The translations under genes and the position numbers were made by a program. Of a stretch of DNA of 41,263 bases, positions 18,088 through 26,770 are shown in pieces. The notes under the pieces are model-generated. The model searched no databases and was not told the DNA's origin. It saw only the letters and a list, made by a program, of their open reading frames with translations. Location: positions 1 through 41,263 of the forward strand of contig JACPZP010000028.1 of the NCBI GenBank assembly GCA_016195405.1, in the 5' to 3' direction. How positions within the stretch are numbered: position 1 is the first letter of the stretch; each line of letters starts with the position of its first letter. The DNA is from Planctomycetota bacterium (GTDB taxonomy: Bacteria; Planctomycetota; Planctomycetia; Gemmatales; Gemmataceae).

Positions 18088-18858
18088 TTAAACTTGTTTC
18101 GACCAGGAGAAATCACGGACATAGATGCCAAGCGGGTTATTCCGAATTTGGTCTTCCGTGGTTTGCGTTGTTGTTTGAACGGTGTAGACCGTGACCAGCG
18201 CACGCATCTTGTAGGGCTGGCCCTTCACGACGCCTTGCCTGTCGCGCACGGTTTCAACCCAGTCCACTTGCCAGGTATCAGGCGTTTGCGGCAGCACCGA
18301 GGTAATTTCGATGCTGACGGTTTCCTTTTCGGCACGCTTGAACGGGCTACTGTCTTCTGTGCCGTTCAGCCAGTCATTTGCCTTCGCCGTCGATGCATCC
18401 TTAGACGACAACATCGAATAGACGTGATAGACAGCCTTGCGCTGCAAAGCCACGTCAGGCGTCACCATGCGAATGTCGCTGATGAAGGAGGCCACGCTTG
18501 CATGCACGACACGCGGATCGGCGTCGGCCGCTCGCTGGGCCGGGGCAACGGCGATGGTTTCGCTGTGCTTGTCCACCTCGACCACATACGGCACGAACTT
18601 CGATTGACTGCCGATGTAGATCACGCCGCCGACGCCGGCCAGCGCGATCATCAAAGCCAGGATGCCGAGCACTTGCCACATTTGACGGTTCGCCACGTTG
18701 GCGGCCGCCTGATCGTTCCAGGTGCGGCGTGCGGCCAAGTAGGGGTTCTCGTTCTCCCCTTGGCGTCTACCACCGTCCAGCGACTTGCTATTGCGGCGCT
18801 GGTCGCCGTCGCGGGGCTTCTTGAGGATCAAGCCCTTGATCGTTTCTGCAAAGCTCAT
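18088..18858 (-). CDS. trbF: TrbF, VirB8-like inner-membrane assembly protein
   Basis: 256 residues. A cytoplasmic N-terminus contains NPYLAARRTWNDQ. One membrane helix lies near residues 60-80 (ILALMIALAGVGGVIYIG), followed by a periplasmic VirB8-fold domain ending DIRNN/GIYVRDFSW-like (IRNNPLGIYVRDFSW). VirB8 relatives nucleate T4SS assembly. The ATG at 18858 overlaps the trbE stop (ATGA), fixing the start. RP4 TrbF is about 260 residues. Confidence 0.94.
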   Translation of the reverse strand: MSFAETIKGLILKKPRDGDQRRNSKSLDGGRRQGENENPYLAARRTWNDQAAANVANRQMWQVLGILALMIALAGVGGVIYIGSQSKFVPYVVEVDKHSETIAVAPAQRAADADPRVVHASVASFISDIRMVTPDVALQRKAVYHVYSMLSSKDASTAKANDWLNGTEDSSPFKRAEKETVSIEITSVLPQTPDTWQVDWVETVRDRQGVVKGQPYKMRALVTVYTVQTTTQTTEDQIRNNPLGIYVRDFSWSKQV

Positions 18859-21392
18859 GCTGTTACTCCATAGTCGTTGAATTTCAATCCCCTGCTTGCC
18901 AGCCATTCATGTGTCCAGTCGTCGCCATACTTCGCTTCAAGGCGTTGAATCGTTGCGATGGATTCCTTGTCGGTTGCACCGACGAAGGCGAGCGCGAGCG
19001 GGCCAAGGGCCAAGTCATAAAGGCGGCGGCCAGCTTCCGAAACGCAGTAGTACTGCCGCTTCGGAATGGCTGTAGCGATGATTTCAATTTGCCGTGTATT
19101 GAGGCCCATGCGGCGATACAAGGCGGCCGTGTCTTCGTCGCGTGCGTAGACGTTCGGCAAGAAAATCTTGGTGGCCGTGGATTCCACGATCACATCCAAG
19201 ATGCCACTGTTGGCCGCGTCGGTCAGGCTTTGAGTAGCCAACAGCACAAGGCAATTCTTCTTGGCAAATGCCTTGAGCCATTCCCTGATCTTGTCGCGGA
19301 ACACGGGGTGGCCCAGCATGATCCAGGCTTCGTCAAGGATGATGACGGCGGGCTGGCCGACCAAGCTGCGCTCGATGCGACGGAAGAGGTACAGCAGCAC
19401 CGGCAGCGCGAATTTCTCGCCCAGGTTCATCAACTCTTCGATTTCAAAGGTCGTGAACTTGGAGAGCGACAAGCCATCGCTTTCGGCATCGAGCAAGTGG
19501 CCCATCATGCCGTCCACCGTGTACTGCTTGATGCCTTCACGAATAGATTCATCTTGGATCGTCAGCACGAACTCGGAGAGGGTGCGCGCCCCGCTCTCGT
19601 GCATGCTCATGATGGCGTTGCCGATTTCGTTGCGCTGGCCAGGCGTGGTAATCACGCCGTTGAGGGCCAAGATGGTGTCGATCCATTCCATCGCCCAAGC
19701 GCGGTCGCCCTTGGTGCCCAGGAACTGCAAGGGGCAAAAGGCCAACTTGCTATCGTCGGCCGCTACCGAGAAGTGATTCCCGCCAACGGCTTTCGTCGTC
19801 GGGTACATCGACATGCCCTTGTCGAAGGCGTAGACCGACATGCCTTCATAGCGCAGGAACTGCAAGGCGATGATGCCCAGGTGCGTCGATTTGCCGGCCC
19901 GCGTCGGGCCGAACATCAACGAGTGCCCAAGGTCGCGGATATGCAGGTTGAAACGAAACGGCGTGGCACCGTGCGTAACGCACTGCATTAGCGGCGGGGC
20001 CAGCGGCGGGTACATCGGGCATGGTGCGTAGTTGGTGCCCGTCCAGATGGTGCTTGTCGGCAGCAGGTCGGCCAGGTTCATCGTGTTGATGAGCGGCCGG
20101 CGCACGTTCTCGACACCATGACCAGGCAGCGATCCCAGGAAAGCATCTTGGGTGTTGATGGTCTCGATGCGAGCCGTGAAGCCAATGCGATTGATGGCCT
20201 TTTCCACCGACCGCGCCGCCGTTTCCAGCTTGTCGCGGTCTTCGTCCATGAGGACGACGACGCTGGTGTAGTAGCCCTGCGCGATGAGGCCGCTATTCGT
20301 TTCAGCAATGGCCGATTCGGCGTCGGCCACCATCGACATAGCATCCTGGTCAACATTGCCGCTGTTGGTGTTGAATACCTGGTCGAAGAAGCCGCGAATC
20401 TTCTGCTTCCACTTCTTGCGGAACTTGTCCAGGTGCGCAACGGCTTCATGGGTGTCCATGAAGATGAAACGCGACGACCAACGGTATTCGCAAGGTTGCT
20501 CGCCGAGGGCCGTCAAGATGCCTGGTGTTGACTCCAAGGGAAAGCCCTCGATGGCGACGACCTGGACGAACTTGCGGCCGATCTTCGGCACCACGCCAGC
20601 CCACATTTCTTGACCACCAATCAGCATGTCAAGGTACATGGGGTTGCTGGGGAGCTGCACGGGATGATTCAGGCCGGTGCAGCAGAATTGCAGCCAGCGT
20701 AGGAAGTCATCATGCGTGACGGTGGAGTCATCTTCATTGGTGACTTTCTGGCCGCGCAAGCGTTCCAGTTTCACCGCCGATGACAGGCGCGATTCAATGC
20801 TCAAACACTCGCGCTTGAAGTGGTCAATCAAGCCTTGCGTGCGTGCCTTGTGGTTCGGGGCCACAGCGTCATCGTCAAACATCAACTCGACAAATTTCTT
20901 TTGCGCGAGCAGCGGCGGGAAGTAGGTGACGGTCAGCACGAAATAGCCCTCGTACATCGTGCCCAGGCTTTCAAACAACCGACGCCGCTCTTCATCGACC
21001 GCAGCCGATACCGGATCAGGAAAATGCGAAAGCGTGCGTTCGGAATATTTCGGAGCTGGCCGGCGCACCGCATCAACATGCACCATCCAGCCATTGCCAA
21101 GGCCAGAGAGAGCTTGATTGATGCGGAACGACACCATTTCCCGCTGTTCATCTGTGCTACTTGCGTTGTCGTCGCCCTGGTACAGCCAGGCGGCCATGAA
21201 GGCACCGTTCTTACCCACGATCACGCCGTCATCGACAACGGCTGCGTAGTTGAGTAGATCGGCGAACCCGGCAGAGGTTGAGCGGTGCTTGCGCAGCTCG
21301 ATTTCGTCGTTCACAGCACGAATGCGTGAATACAGAACGAGCAGCATCACCACGCCCAGGGCCGCAATAATCATTGCGATGGTTTGGATCAT
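18855..21392 (-). CDS. trbE: TrbE, VirB4-type T4SS ATPase
   Basis: 845 residues (RP4 TrbE 852). An N-terminal hydrophobic segment (IAMIIAALGVVMLLVLY) is followed by the CagE/TrbE/VirB domain. The ATPase core has Walker A GPTRAGKST (K near 501) and Walker B VIILDEAW (D687, E688). It powers pilus and channel assembly at the inner membrane. ATGA overlaps at both ends (with trbD and trbF) indicate coupled translation across trbD-E-F. Confidence 0.96.
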   Translation of the reverse strand: MIQTIAMIIAALGVVMLLVLYSRIRAVNDEIELRKHRSTSAGFADLLNYAAVVDDGVIVGKNGAFMAAWLYQGDDNASSTDEQREMVSFRINQALSGLGNGWMVHVDAVRRPAPKYSERTLSHFPDPVSAAVDEERRRLFESLGTMYEGYFVLTVTYFPPLLAQKKFVELMFDDDAVAPNHKARTQGLIDHFKRECLSIESRLSSAVKLERLRGQKVTNEDDSTVTHDDFLRWLQFCCTGLNHPVQLPSNPMYLDMLIGGQEMWAGVVPKIGRKFVQVVAIEGFPLESTPGILTALGEQPCEYRWSSRFIFMDTHEAVAHLDKFRKKWKQKIRGFFDQVFNTNSGNVDQDAMSMVADAESAIAETNSGLIAQGYYTSVVVLMDEDRDKLETAARSVEKAINRIGFTARIETINTQDAFLGSLPGHGVENVRRPLINTMNLADLLPTSTIWTGTNYAPCPMYPPLAPPLMQCVTHGATPFRFNLHIRDLGHSLMFGPTRAGKSTHLGIIALQFLRYEGMSVYAFDKGMSMYPTTKAVGGNHFSVAADDSKLAFCPLQFLGTKGDRAWAMEWIDTILALNGVITTPGQRNEIGNAIMSMHESGARTLSEFVLTIQDESIREGIKQYTVDGMMGHLLDAESDGLSLSKFTTFEIEELMNLGEKFALPVLLYLFRRIERSLVGQPAVIILDEAWIMLGHPVFRDKIREWLKAFAKKNCLVLLATQSLTDAANSGILDVIVESTATKIFLPNVYARDEDTAALYRRMGLNTRQIEIIATAIPKRQYYCVSEAGRRLYDLALGPLALAFVGATDKESIATIQRLEAKYGDDWTHEWLASRGLKFNDYGVTA

Positions 21393-21700
21393 TTGTATTG
21401 CTTCCCTTGGCTATTTGGATTCACGCGGAAGGGCGTGCTTCGGGGGGCGTAGTAACGCTTGTATTTGCGGCTACGCAGATAGACGAAGCGCAGCATGGGG
21501 TCGGACTTCGCCATGAGCCGGCACGCGAAGAGCGCGCCGAACCACAGCAGAAGGCCGACTACCGTTGCCCTCAGTTCTTGGGCGCTGAAAATCAGCGCGA
21601 ATGCCAGCAGGCCAGAGAACATCACCAGTTCACGATCCCCACCCATGAACAGGTTGTGTCGATTACCGGCCCGCCGAATGGGGATCGTGCGCAGGGACAT
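21389..21700 (-). CDS. trbD: TrbD, VirB3-like inner-membrane protein
   Basis: 103 residues, equal to RP4 TrbD. Positively charged N-terminus, then hydrophobic segments (LVMFSGLLAFALIFSA, ATVVGLLLWFGALFACRL) and a basic, Tyr/Arg-rich tail (RSRKYKRYYAPRS). VirB3 proteins partner with VirB4 (TrbE here). Its ATG directly abuts the trbC stop, and its stop overlaps the trbE start. Confidence 0.92.
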   Translation of the reverse strand: MSLRTIPIRRAGNRHNLFMGGDRELVMFSGLLAFALIFSAQELRATVVGLLLWFGALFACRLMAKSDPMLRFVYLRSRKYKRYYAPRSTPFRVNPNSQGKQYK

Positions 21701-22132
21701 TTACGCCACCATCCGACCAGTAACCAGGGAGGCAGCAGCTTGGGCCTGCTGGATCACTGCATTGCCCAGGGATGCGATTTCAGCGCCGCGACCAAAGAAG
21801 GTGCTCATGACGTTCTGAGCGCCGACCAACAGAGCCATGACCAGCACCAGGAAAATCAAGGTGCGGAAGAAGCCGTTGAGGTCGCCGCCGAAGATCAGGA
21901 CACCGCCCGCAACCACGATGCCGATGATCGACAGCGCGAACGCCACCGGGCCGGTCACGGAGTTTTGCAAGTTGGTCAGCCAGCCTTCATAGGGCAGAGA
22001 ACCGCCCGTGCCGGTCGATGCAAAGGCGTGTTGCGGGGCCAGGAAGATGAACGCCAGGAAGAGGAACAGGCCGAGCTGAAAAAGGGTGTTGCGGTTCAGT
22101 GCAACGGGTTGACGGGACAGGGTGAATTGCAT
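21701..22132 (-). CDS. trbC: TrbC, prepilin (VirB2-like, cyclic pilin precursor)
   Basis: 143 residues (RP4 TrbC 145). A long leader ends in AFA at residue 38. The hydrophobic pilin follows with [16 protein letters not shown] and [16 protein letters not shown]. The core from [12 protein letters not shown] to STFFGRG is 78 residues (39-116), matching the 78-residue cyclised RP4 pilin. AEIA follows it, as in RP4, where TraF removes that tetrapeptide and joins the ends. A partial second copy lies just upstream at 22212-22515. Confidence 0.94.
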   Translation of the reverse strand: MQFTLSRQPVALNRNTLFQLGLFLFLAFIFLAPQHAFASTGTGGSLPYEGWLTNLQNSVTGPVAFALSIIGIVVAGGVLIFGGDLNGFFRTLIFLVLVMALLVGAQNVMSTFFGRGAEIASLGNAVIQQAQAAASLVTGRMVA

Positions 22133-22211
22133 TTGATCTACTCCTAAAAAGAGATTGGTTTTGTTGAACTGCGAAGTGCTTGGTTAGGTGATAAGTGGTG
22201 TTCTCTGTCGG

Positions 22212-22515
22212 TTACGCGAGCCTCCCGGAAGTCATCAAGGCCGCAGCCTGGTGAAGCACAGCATCGCCAACCGAGGCGATTTCAGCGCCGCGACCAAAGA
22301 AGGTGCTCATGACGTTCTGAGCGCCGACCAACAGAGCCATGACCAGCACCAGGAAAATCAAGGTGCGGAAGAAGCCGTTGAGGTCGCCGCCGAAGATCAG
22401 GACTCGATGCAAAGGCGTGTTGCGGGGCCAGGAAGCTGAACGCCAGGAGGATGAACAGACCGAGCTGAAAAAGGGTGTTGCGGTTGAATTTAATGGGCAT
22501 GGCGAGGGATTGCAT
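22212..22515 (-). pseudogene. Broken second copy of trbC
   Basis: Between trbB and trbC, and near-identical to trbC over about 130 bases. The ATG at 22515 opens a trbC-like leader ([11 protein letters not shown]... to [10 protein letters not shown]). Compared with trbC, 113 bases (21902-22014) are absent at the junction 22403/22404, so the frame shifts and stops early. The pilin second half survives in another frame, ending [24 protein letters not shown], which differs from the intact trbC tail. It cannot make pilin. See findings. Confidence 0.9.
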
Positions 22516-22527
22516 GGACTTGATTCC

Positions 22528-23490
22528 TTAGAGAGTGCGAGTGATGTAGCGGCCGTTTTCGTAGCCGGAAATTTCAAGAATTTCCTGCACGCGACGACCA
22601 TCCGAGGTTCGGGCGATGTGGACGACAACATGAACCACCTCGCCTATCAGCGGTTCAATATCGGATGGAGCCGACTCATTGCGAGTAATGAGCGACTTCA
22701 AACGAGCCAGGCCAGCCATTGGGTTGTTGGCATGAAGAGTGGCCGCGCCGCCCTCGTGGCCGGTGTTCCAGGCATCGAGCAAATCGAGGGCTTCGGGGCC
22801 GCGCACTTCGCCGACCAGGATGCGGTCAGGGCGCATGCGCAGAATGACTTTCAGGAGGGCCGTCATGCTCACGTCAAGCGACGTGTGGTACTGCACAAAG
22901 TTTTCAGCGGCGCACTGAATTTCGCCCGTGTCTTCAATGATGCAGACCCGTTCCGTAGGATTGCAAAGCACCATCTCATTGATGATGGCGTTGACCAATG
23001 TGGTCTTGCCCGAGCCGGTGCCGCCAATCACCAAAACGTTGCGATGGTTCTTAACCGCTGCTTTCAGCGAGTCGTACTGCGCCGTAGTCATGATGCCGGC
23101 CGATACGTACTGTTCGAGAGTGAAGATGGCGATGGCCTTCTTACGAATCGCAAACGTGGGCGCGGGGACGATGGGCGGGAGCTGGCCGGCGAAGCGCGAA
23201 CCATCAAGGGGCAACTCCCCTTCGATGATCGGCTTGACTCGGGTGATTTCCTTGCCGTGATAGCCGGCAACGGTCTTGATGATGGCTTCGGCCTGCGCAG
23301 GGCGCAGCGTGCCGATGCACTTCATTCCTTCACCAAGGCGCTCTTGCCACAGCTTGCCATCGGCATTGAGCATCAGCTCGACGGTCTTGGGGTCATGGAG
23401 CGCATCAAGGAGCAAAGGCCCCATGTCACGTTCGAGCTTCTTCTTGGCGCGGTCTTTGACGCTTGTGAAGTGGTCTTCTGGTTCGGTCAT
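22528..23490 (-). CDS. trbB: TrbB, VirB11-type T4SS ATPase
   Basis: 320 residues from the ATG at 23490, equal to RP4 TrbB; starts further upstream are less likely. Walker A GGTGSGKT (156-163), Walker B region RILVGEVRG (223-231) and the His box [11 protein letters not shown] (244-254) are intact. It forms a hexameric ATPase at the cytoplasmic base of the secretion channel. It is the first gene of the trb transfer operon, controlled by KorB and TrbA in RP4. Confidence 0.96.
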   Translation of the reverse strand: MTEPEDHFTSVKDRAKKKLERDMGPLLLDALHDPKTVELMLNADGKLWQERLGEGMKCIGTLRPAQAEAIIKTVAGYHGKEITRVKPIIEGELPLDGSRFAGQLPPIVPAPTFAIRKKAIAIFTLEQYVSAGIMTTAQYDSLKAAVKNHRNVLVIGGTGSGKTTLVNAIINEMVLCNPTERVCIIEDTGEIQCAAENFVQYHTSLDVSMTALLKVILRMRPDRILVGEVRGPEALDLLDAWNTGHEGGAATLHANNPMAGLARLKSLITRNESAPSDIEPLIGEVVHVVVHIARTSDGRRVQEILEISGYENGRYITRTL

Positions 23491-23537
23491 TCGTTTCTCA
23501 TCCCGGTATGTGTTGCCATGCATTCTACACGACAAAG

Positions 23538-23567
23538 GATATACCGAAACGAAAAACTAAACAACAA
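23538..23567 (-). promoter_or_regulatory. Likely trbB promoter
   Basis: Leftward TTGTTG (23562-23567) and TATATC (23538-23543) are separated by 18 bases, about 50 bases before trbB, in an AT-rich patch. The rest of 23491-23738 holds one KorB site and no gene I can support. Confidence 0.45.
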
Positions 23568-23711
23568 AATTGAAATGTCCGTTGCGGCCGTGGTCTGCCT
23601 GCTGTCGTCTTCGGCGACGACGCGGGGACAACGAGACATGCCGCAATGCGGGAGCGAGCCAGTGTTTGCCTGGTTGGCGCGTCTGGCCCCTTGCATGCCA
23701 GAGCTTCACTT

Positions 23712-23724
23712 TTTAGCCGCTAAA
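23712..23724. promoter_or_regulatory. KorB operator (O_B) between trbA and trbB
   Basis: TTTAGCCGCTAAA, exact match, about 220 bases upstream of trbB. KorB repression of trbB from a distance is known in RP4. Confidence 0.88.
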
Positions 23725-23738
23725 TTTCTTCCCTGGAG

Positions 23739-24116
23739 TTAGCCCTTGTTCGGCTTTTTGTCTTGTAGATGCTTGCGGTTCTCCCGATCCCACTGGCGCA
23801 CGTTGTAAGCCTGAAATTCCGTCAGGATTGCGGAGACACGTAGGAAGCCTTCGGGGAGGCTGCGGGGCGCGTGCCCGCCCGCAAGGGCGTCCAAGGTCGC
23901 CCGATCCAAGTCAGTGAGTTCTAGCAGGGTCGGCAGGGGCGTTTCCAGCGCTTCTGCAATCGCTTCCATGATCTTGAGGGACGGATTGGCTTTCCCGTTG
24001 GTCAGGTCAGACAGGAAGGAAACGGAAATGCCCGACTTCTGTGCGAGTTCGTTCTTTGTCATGCCCAGCTCTTCGAGCAGCCGCAGCACGTTTGTAAATA
24101 GTATTTGGTTGTACAC
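23739..24116 (-). CDS. trbA: TrbA, repressor of transfer genes
   Basis: 125 residues (RP4 TrbA about 121). An N-terminal XRE-type helix-turn-helix (MTKNELAQKSGISVSFLSDL) is followed by a C-terminal region SLPEGFLRVSAILTEFQAY. That region clearly resembles the KorA C-terminus, the shared dimerisation and KorB-cooperation domain known for the RP4 pair. It switches replication/maintenance against transfer gene expression. The start is probably GTG at 24116. It is transcribed divergently from ssb-trfA from a shared control region. Confidence 0.9.
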   Translation of the reverse strand: MYNQILFTNVLRLLEELGMTKNELAQKSGISVSFLSDLTNGKANPSLKIMEAIAEALETPLPTLLELTDLDRATLDALAGGHAPRSLPEGFLRVSAILTEFQAYNVRQWDRENRKHLQDKKPNKG

Positions 24117-24149
24117 AGGCCGTTTGCCTTACGTTGTGCGGCTACAAAT

Positions 24150-24162
24150 TTTAGCCGCTAAA
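24150..24162. promoter_or_regulatory. KorB operator (O_B) in the trbA/trfA control region
   Basis: TTTAGCCGCTAAA immediately upstream of the trfA -35, the RP4 arrangement in which KorB and KorA jointly repress trfAp. Confidence 0.9.
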
Positions 24163-24166
24163 GTTC

Positions 24167-24195
24167 TTGACGGTGGATATATGTTTAGCTAAACT
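24167..24195 (+). promoter_or_regulatory. trfA promoter with KorA operator
   Basis: TTGACG (24167-24172), 17-base spacer, TAAACT (24190-24195). The perfect KorA palindrome GTTTAGCTAAAC (24183-24194) covers the -10, so KorA binding must block it. Transcription goes to ssb-trfA. The divergent trbA promoter should overlap but is not clear. Confidence 0.9.
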
Positions 24196-24224
24196 GTAGG
24201 CTTGTCCAATCAAGGAGAGCCGTT

Positions 24225-24590
24225 GTGAGTCTGAACAAATTCCAATTTATCGGTAATCTTACCCGCGATAGCGAGGTTCGGTATACACCCGGAGGTGATG
24301 CGCGCGCCGTTTTTGACCTTGGCGTCAACCAAACATGGCGTGACGCGGCCGGCGTCAAGCAAGAGAAGAGCAATTTTTTCCGCATCAAGTGCTGGGGCAA
24401 GACTGCCGAGAACGCCGGCAAATACCTTGGCAAAGGCTCCAAGGTTTTTGTCGAGGGCCGCATCGAGAATACCGAACACCAGAAAGACGGGCAAACCGTG
24501 TACGGTACTGATTTCGTCGCCGAGTACATCGAGTACCTGGAAACGAAGACGCCGGGCGGCCGCAACAGCGCGCCGGCCAACGGCGAATAA
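24225..24590 (+). CDS. ssb: Single-stranded DNA-binding protein
   Basis: 121 residues (RP4 Ssb 113). An OB-fold SSB begins SLNKFQFIGNLTRDSEVRYT and includes KVFVEGRIE. It lacks the long acidic tail of chromosomal SSB. The GTG start is preceded by AAGGAG. It is the first gene of the KorA/KorB-regulated ssb-trfA operon, as in RP4. It protects single-stranded DNA during replication and transfer. Confidence 0.93.
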   Translation: MSLNKFQFIGNLTRDSEVRYTPGGDARAVFDLGVNQTWRDAAGVKQEKSNFFRIKCWGKTAENAGKYLGKGSKVFVEGRIENTEHQKDGQTVYGTDFVAEYIEYLETKTPGGRNSAPANGE

Positions 24591-24599
24591 ATTTCCTGG

Positions 24600-25769
24600 A
24601 TGATGTGCCCTATGACCGTTGATTTCTTTGACGAAGAAGAGTACAGGAAGCGACTCATTGCCGGAGGCATCGACCCGGCGAGCGCCGCCGAGGTTGCTTC
24701 CAAAACCGCCGCTTCGCGCAAAGCATCGAGCCAGGGCCATCAACACGCAACCAACGCGGCCGCGTTGGTTCAACTTCCAGCAGTACCGGCACCTATGCCG
24801 GCAGCGGAACCCAGCACACAGCAGACCGCAGCGCCCTCGCCTTCCCCCAAAGACGAATACTGGGCTACGGTCTACAGCCACTATCAACAAGACCAGGCCA
24901 AGCAAGCCAGCGCCGGGCCTACTCAACCGCCCCGGAGGGAACGCATGGCTACAGCACCCAAAAAGAAACCGTCAACGGCCGTCGCCGAGTTGGCCGACAA
25001 GGCGCAGATCAAGGAGCTACAGCTTTCGCTGTTCGACATTGCACCTTGGGCCGACAACCTGCGGGCCATGCCCAACGATCTTGCCAGGGCCGCGTTGTTC
25101 ACTGTGCGCAACAAGCGCACCCCTCGCGTGGCGCGGCAGTCCCACTCCATTTTCGTGTTGTCCAAGGGTGTCGAAATCACCTACACCGGCATCGAGCTGC
25201 GCGCTGACGATGACGAGCTGGTATGGCAGCAAGTCTTGGAGTACGCGAAGCGCGTCCCAGTCGGCTCGCCCGTCACGTTCACGTTCTACGAGCTGTGCAA
25301 AGACTTGGGCTGGTCGATCAATGGCCGTTACTACGACAAGGCCGAGGAATGCTTGTCCAGGTTGCAGGCGACGGCCTTGCAGTTCATTTCCGGCCGGATC
25401 GGCCGCCTTGAATCGGTGTCGCTGATCCATCGCTTTCGCGTGCTGGATCGAGGCAAGAAAAACTCGCGCTGCCAGGTCGAGATTGACGATGAAATGGTGG
25501 TGCTGTTCGCCGGCAAGTACTACTCGAAATTCGAGTGGGAGAAGTACCGTTCCCTGTCACCGACCGCTAGGCGCATGTTCGACTACTTTGTGTCGCACAG
25601 CGAGCCGTTCCCGATGCTCTTGGAGTCGTTCCGGCTCATGTGCGGATCGGACTCGGATCGGCTCAAGAAGTGGACAGAGCAGACAAACAAGGCATGCGAA
25701 GAGCTGACCGGCAGCGGTCTGGTCAAGAAGTCATGGGTGGCCGGTGACAAAATCTACTGTGAGCGGTAG
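24600..25769 (+). CDS. trfA: TrfA, iteron-binding replication initiator
   Basis: 389 residues from the first ATG; ATGs at 24603 and 24612 are also possible, and MTVDFFDEEEYRKRLI looks like the TrfA1 N-terminus. A second start at 24945 with GGAGGG upstream gives 274 residues, the TrfA2 equivalent (RP4 382 and 285). Conserved stretches such as QLSLFDIAPW, ELRADDDELVWQQVLEYAKR and LGWSINGRYY match the RP4 family strongly. The C-terminal winged helices bind the iterons at oriV. The two forms suit different hosts in RP4. Confidence 0.96.
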   Translation: MMCPMTVDFFDEEEYRKRLIAGGIDPASAAEVASKTAASRKASSQGHQHATNAAALVQLPAVPAPMPAAEPSTQQTAAPSPSPKDEYWATVYSHYQQDQAKQASAGPTQPPRRERMATAPKKKPSTAVAELADKAQIKELQLSLFDIAPWADNLRAMPNDLARAALFTVRNKRTPRVARQSHSIFVLSKGVEITYTGIELRADDDELVWQQVLEYAKRVPVGSPVTFTFYELCKDLGWSINGRYYDKAEECLSRLQATALQFISGRIGRLESVSLIHRFRVLDRGKKNSRCQVEIDDEMVVLFAGKYYSKFEWEKYRSLSPTARRMFDYFVSHSEPFPMLLESFRLMCGSDSDRLKKWTEQTNKACEELTGSGLVKKSWVAGDKIYCER

Positions 25770-25796
25770 ACGGCCAGGTGGACGGGCGATCAACAG

Positions 25797-25819
25797 CGGG
25801 GGCTTCGGCTCCCGTTTTT
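25797..25819 (+). terminator. Terminator after trfA
   Basis: CGGGGGC, TTCG loop, GCTCCCG, then TTTTT; one mismatch in the stem. It is 28 bases beyond the trfA stop. Confidence 0.8.
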
Positions 25820-25822
25820 CAT

Positions 25823-25837
25823 TGACAGATGAGGGGC
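25823..25837 (+). repeat. Degenerate iteron next to trfA
   Basis: TGACAGATGAGGGGC differs from the iteron TGACACTTGAGGGGC at two positions. It may be a lone TrfA site, separate from the oriV clusters. Confidence 0.5.
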
Positions 25838-25849
25838 CGACCAGGGGAA

Positions 25850-25867
25850 TTTTCGCGGACGCGAAAA
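25850..25867. repeat. Short perfect palindrome after trfA
   Basis: TTTTCGCGGACGCGAAAA: 8-bp arms with a two-base centre. A similar ATTTTCG/CGAAAAT pair (27877-27896) lies before klcA. Between here and 26034 I see no gene. Confidence 0.5.
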
Positions 25868-26033
25868 CCGGCTATGTCGTGCTGCGCATCGAGCCTCGTG
25901 CCGAGTCTCGCCCCTACGGCTTCCAGCGCCCTTTCCTAGATCACCTATGCCTGCCCCTTGCCCGCCTCGTTCGAGGCCCGCCAGCGGGCCATACGCAGCT
26001 TGGCGGGGCTTCCTTCGACGTGCAATCACTCAG

Positions 26034-26128
26034 ATTCGACGCCGGCCGGCGTTGCCCCTCAAATGTCAGCAGCCCGCCAAGCGGTCGCACCTGGTGCGCC
26101 AGGCAGGCGCGTGCAATCGGTCAGATTT
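26034..26128. repeat. 95-bp direct repeat, copy 1, with inverted iteron
   Basis: Nearly identical to 26771-26866 (few substitutions and a one-base gap). It includes the reversed iteron GCCCCTCAAATGTCA at 26054-26068. It flanks the toxin-antitoxin pair on the left. Confidence 0.92.
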
Positions 26129-26165
26129 CAACGTGGGGTCGCCTCAGAAAACGGAAGCCCTTGAA

Positions 26166-26188
26166 TTGTAGTCGCAATGGGACTACAA
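26166..26188. promoter_or_regulatory. Probable toxin-antitoxin operator and promoter
   Basis: TTGTAGTC, 7 bases, GACTACAA: an inverted repeat over the likely promoter (TACAAT as -10), 33 bases before the antitoxin ATG. Autorepression by antitoxin or complex is usual in this class. Confidence 0.6.
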
Positions 26189-26220
26189 TAGAACCTCTGA
26201 AACCATCAAGGGAAGTCACC

Positions 26221-26487
26221 ATGAGCACCGCCGATACCTATGTCCGCGCTCGCATTGACACCAACACCAAAGAGCGCGCCGCTGACGCGCTCGAAGCAAT
26301 GGGCTTGTCCATCTCGGACGCTATTCGCTTGCTGATGCTGCGCATTGCCGATGAGCGCCGGATGCCCTTCGACGTGAAGGCCCCCAACGGGACCACGCGC
26401 AAGGCCATTTCCGAGCTTGAGGCCGGGAAAGGCAAGCGTTTCGCCAGCGTTGATGATCTGATGGCAGACCTGCATGCGGACGATTGA
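26221..26487 (+). CDS. RelB/DinJ-family antitoxin
   Basis: 88 residues. A ribbon-helix-helix N-terminus (TYVRARIDTNTKERAADALE, then MGLSISDAIRLLM) is typical of RelB/DinJ antitoxins and binds operator DNA. The C-terminal half would wrap the toxin. AAGGGAAGTCACC precedes the ATG. It overlaps the toxin gene by 14 bases. It contributes to plasmid retention by post-segregational killing. It is not part of the RP4 backbone I know. Confidence 0.88.
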   Translation: MSTADTYVRARIDTNTKERAADALEAMGLSISDAIRLLMLRIADERRMPFDVKAPNGTTRKAISELEAGKGKRFASVDDLMADLHADD

Positions 26488-26755
26488 CCGCGCCTCAGCA
26501 TTCAAACGCGACTACAAGCGCGAGGCCAAGGGCCAGCACAGGTCTACGCTCGATAACGATTTGAAGCCCGTTCTCGTAGCGCTGGCGACCGACCTGCCGC
26601 TTGACGCCAAATACCGCGACCATGACCTAAGCGGTGATTGGGCAGGCTACCGGGAATGCCACGTCAAGCCCGACCTGCTGCTGATCTACCGCAAGTCGGA
26701 TGCCGGCACCCTCAGACTGGCGCGGCTTGGCTCGCACAGTGAGCTTTTCGGTTGA
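26474..26755 (+). CDS. YafQ/RelE-superfamily toxin
   Basis: 93 residues matching YafQ-type mRNA interferases: the start RTIDRASAFKRDYKREAKG, then LPLDAKYRDHDLSGDWAGYR, ECHVKPDLLLIYRK, and a C-terminal LARLGSHSELFG with the family's terminal SHSELF catalytic His. It would cleave mRNA at the ribosome when the antitoxin is lost. The catalytic residues appear intact. It lies directly behind its antitoxin, between two 95-bp repeats. Confidence 0.9.
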   Translation: MRTIDRASAFKRDYKREAKGQHRSTLDNDLKPVLVALATDLPLDAKYRDHDLSGDWAGYRECHVKPDLLLIYRKSDAGTLRLARLGSHSELFG

Positions 26756-26770
26756 GACTGTCCAGTTGAA

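Noticed and set aside
22212..22631. A second functional pilin gene
   Set aside because: The 113-bp deletion shifts the frame and removes the first pilin membrane segment, so no full product can be made.
25744..26220. Long upstream extension of the antitoxin frame
   Set aside because: It runs through the trfA terminator, a 95-bp repeat and the promoter palindrome. The ATG at 26221 has a ribosome site and gives a normal RelB/DinJ length.
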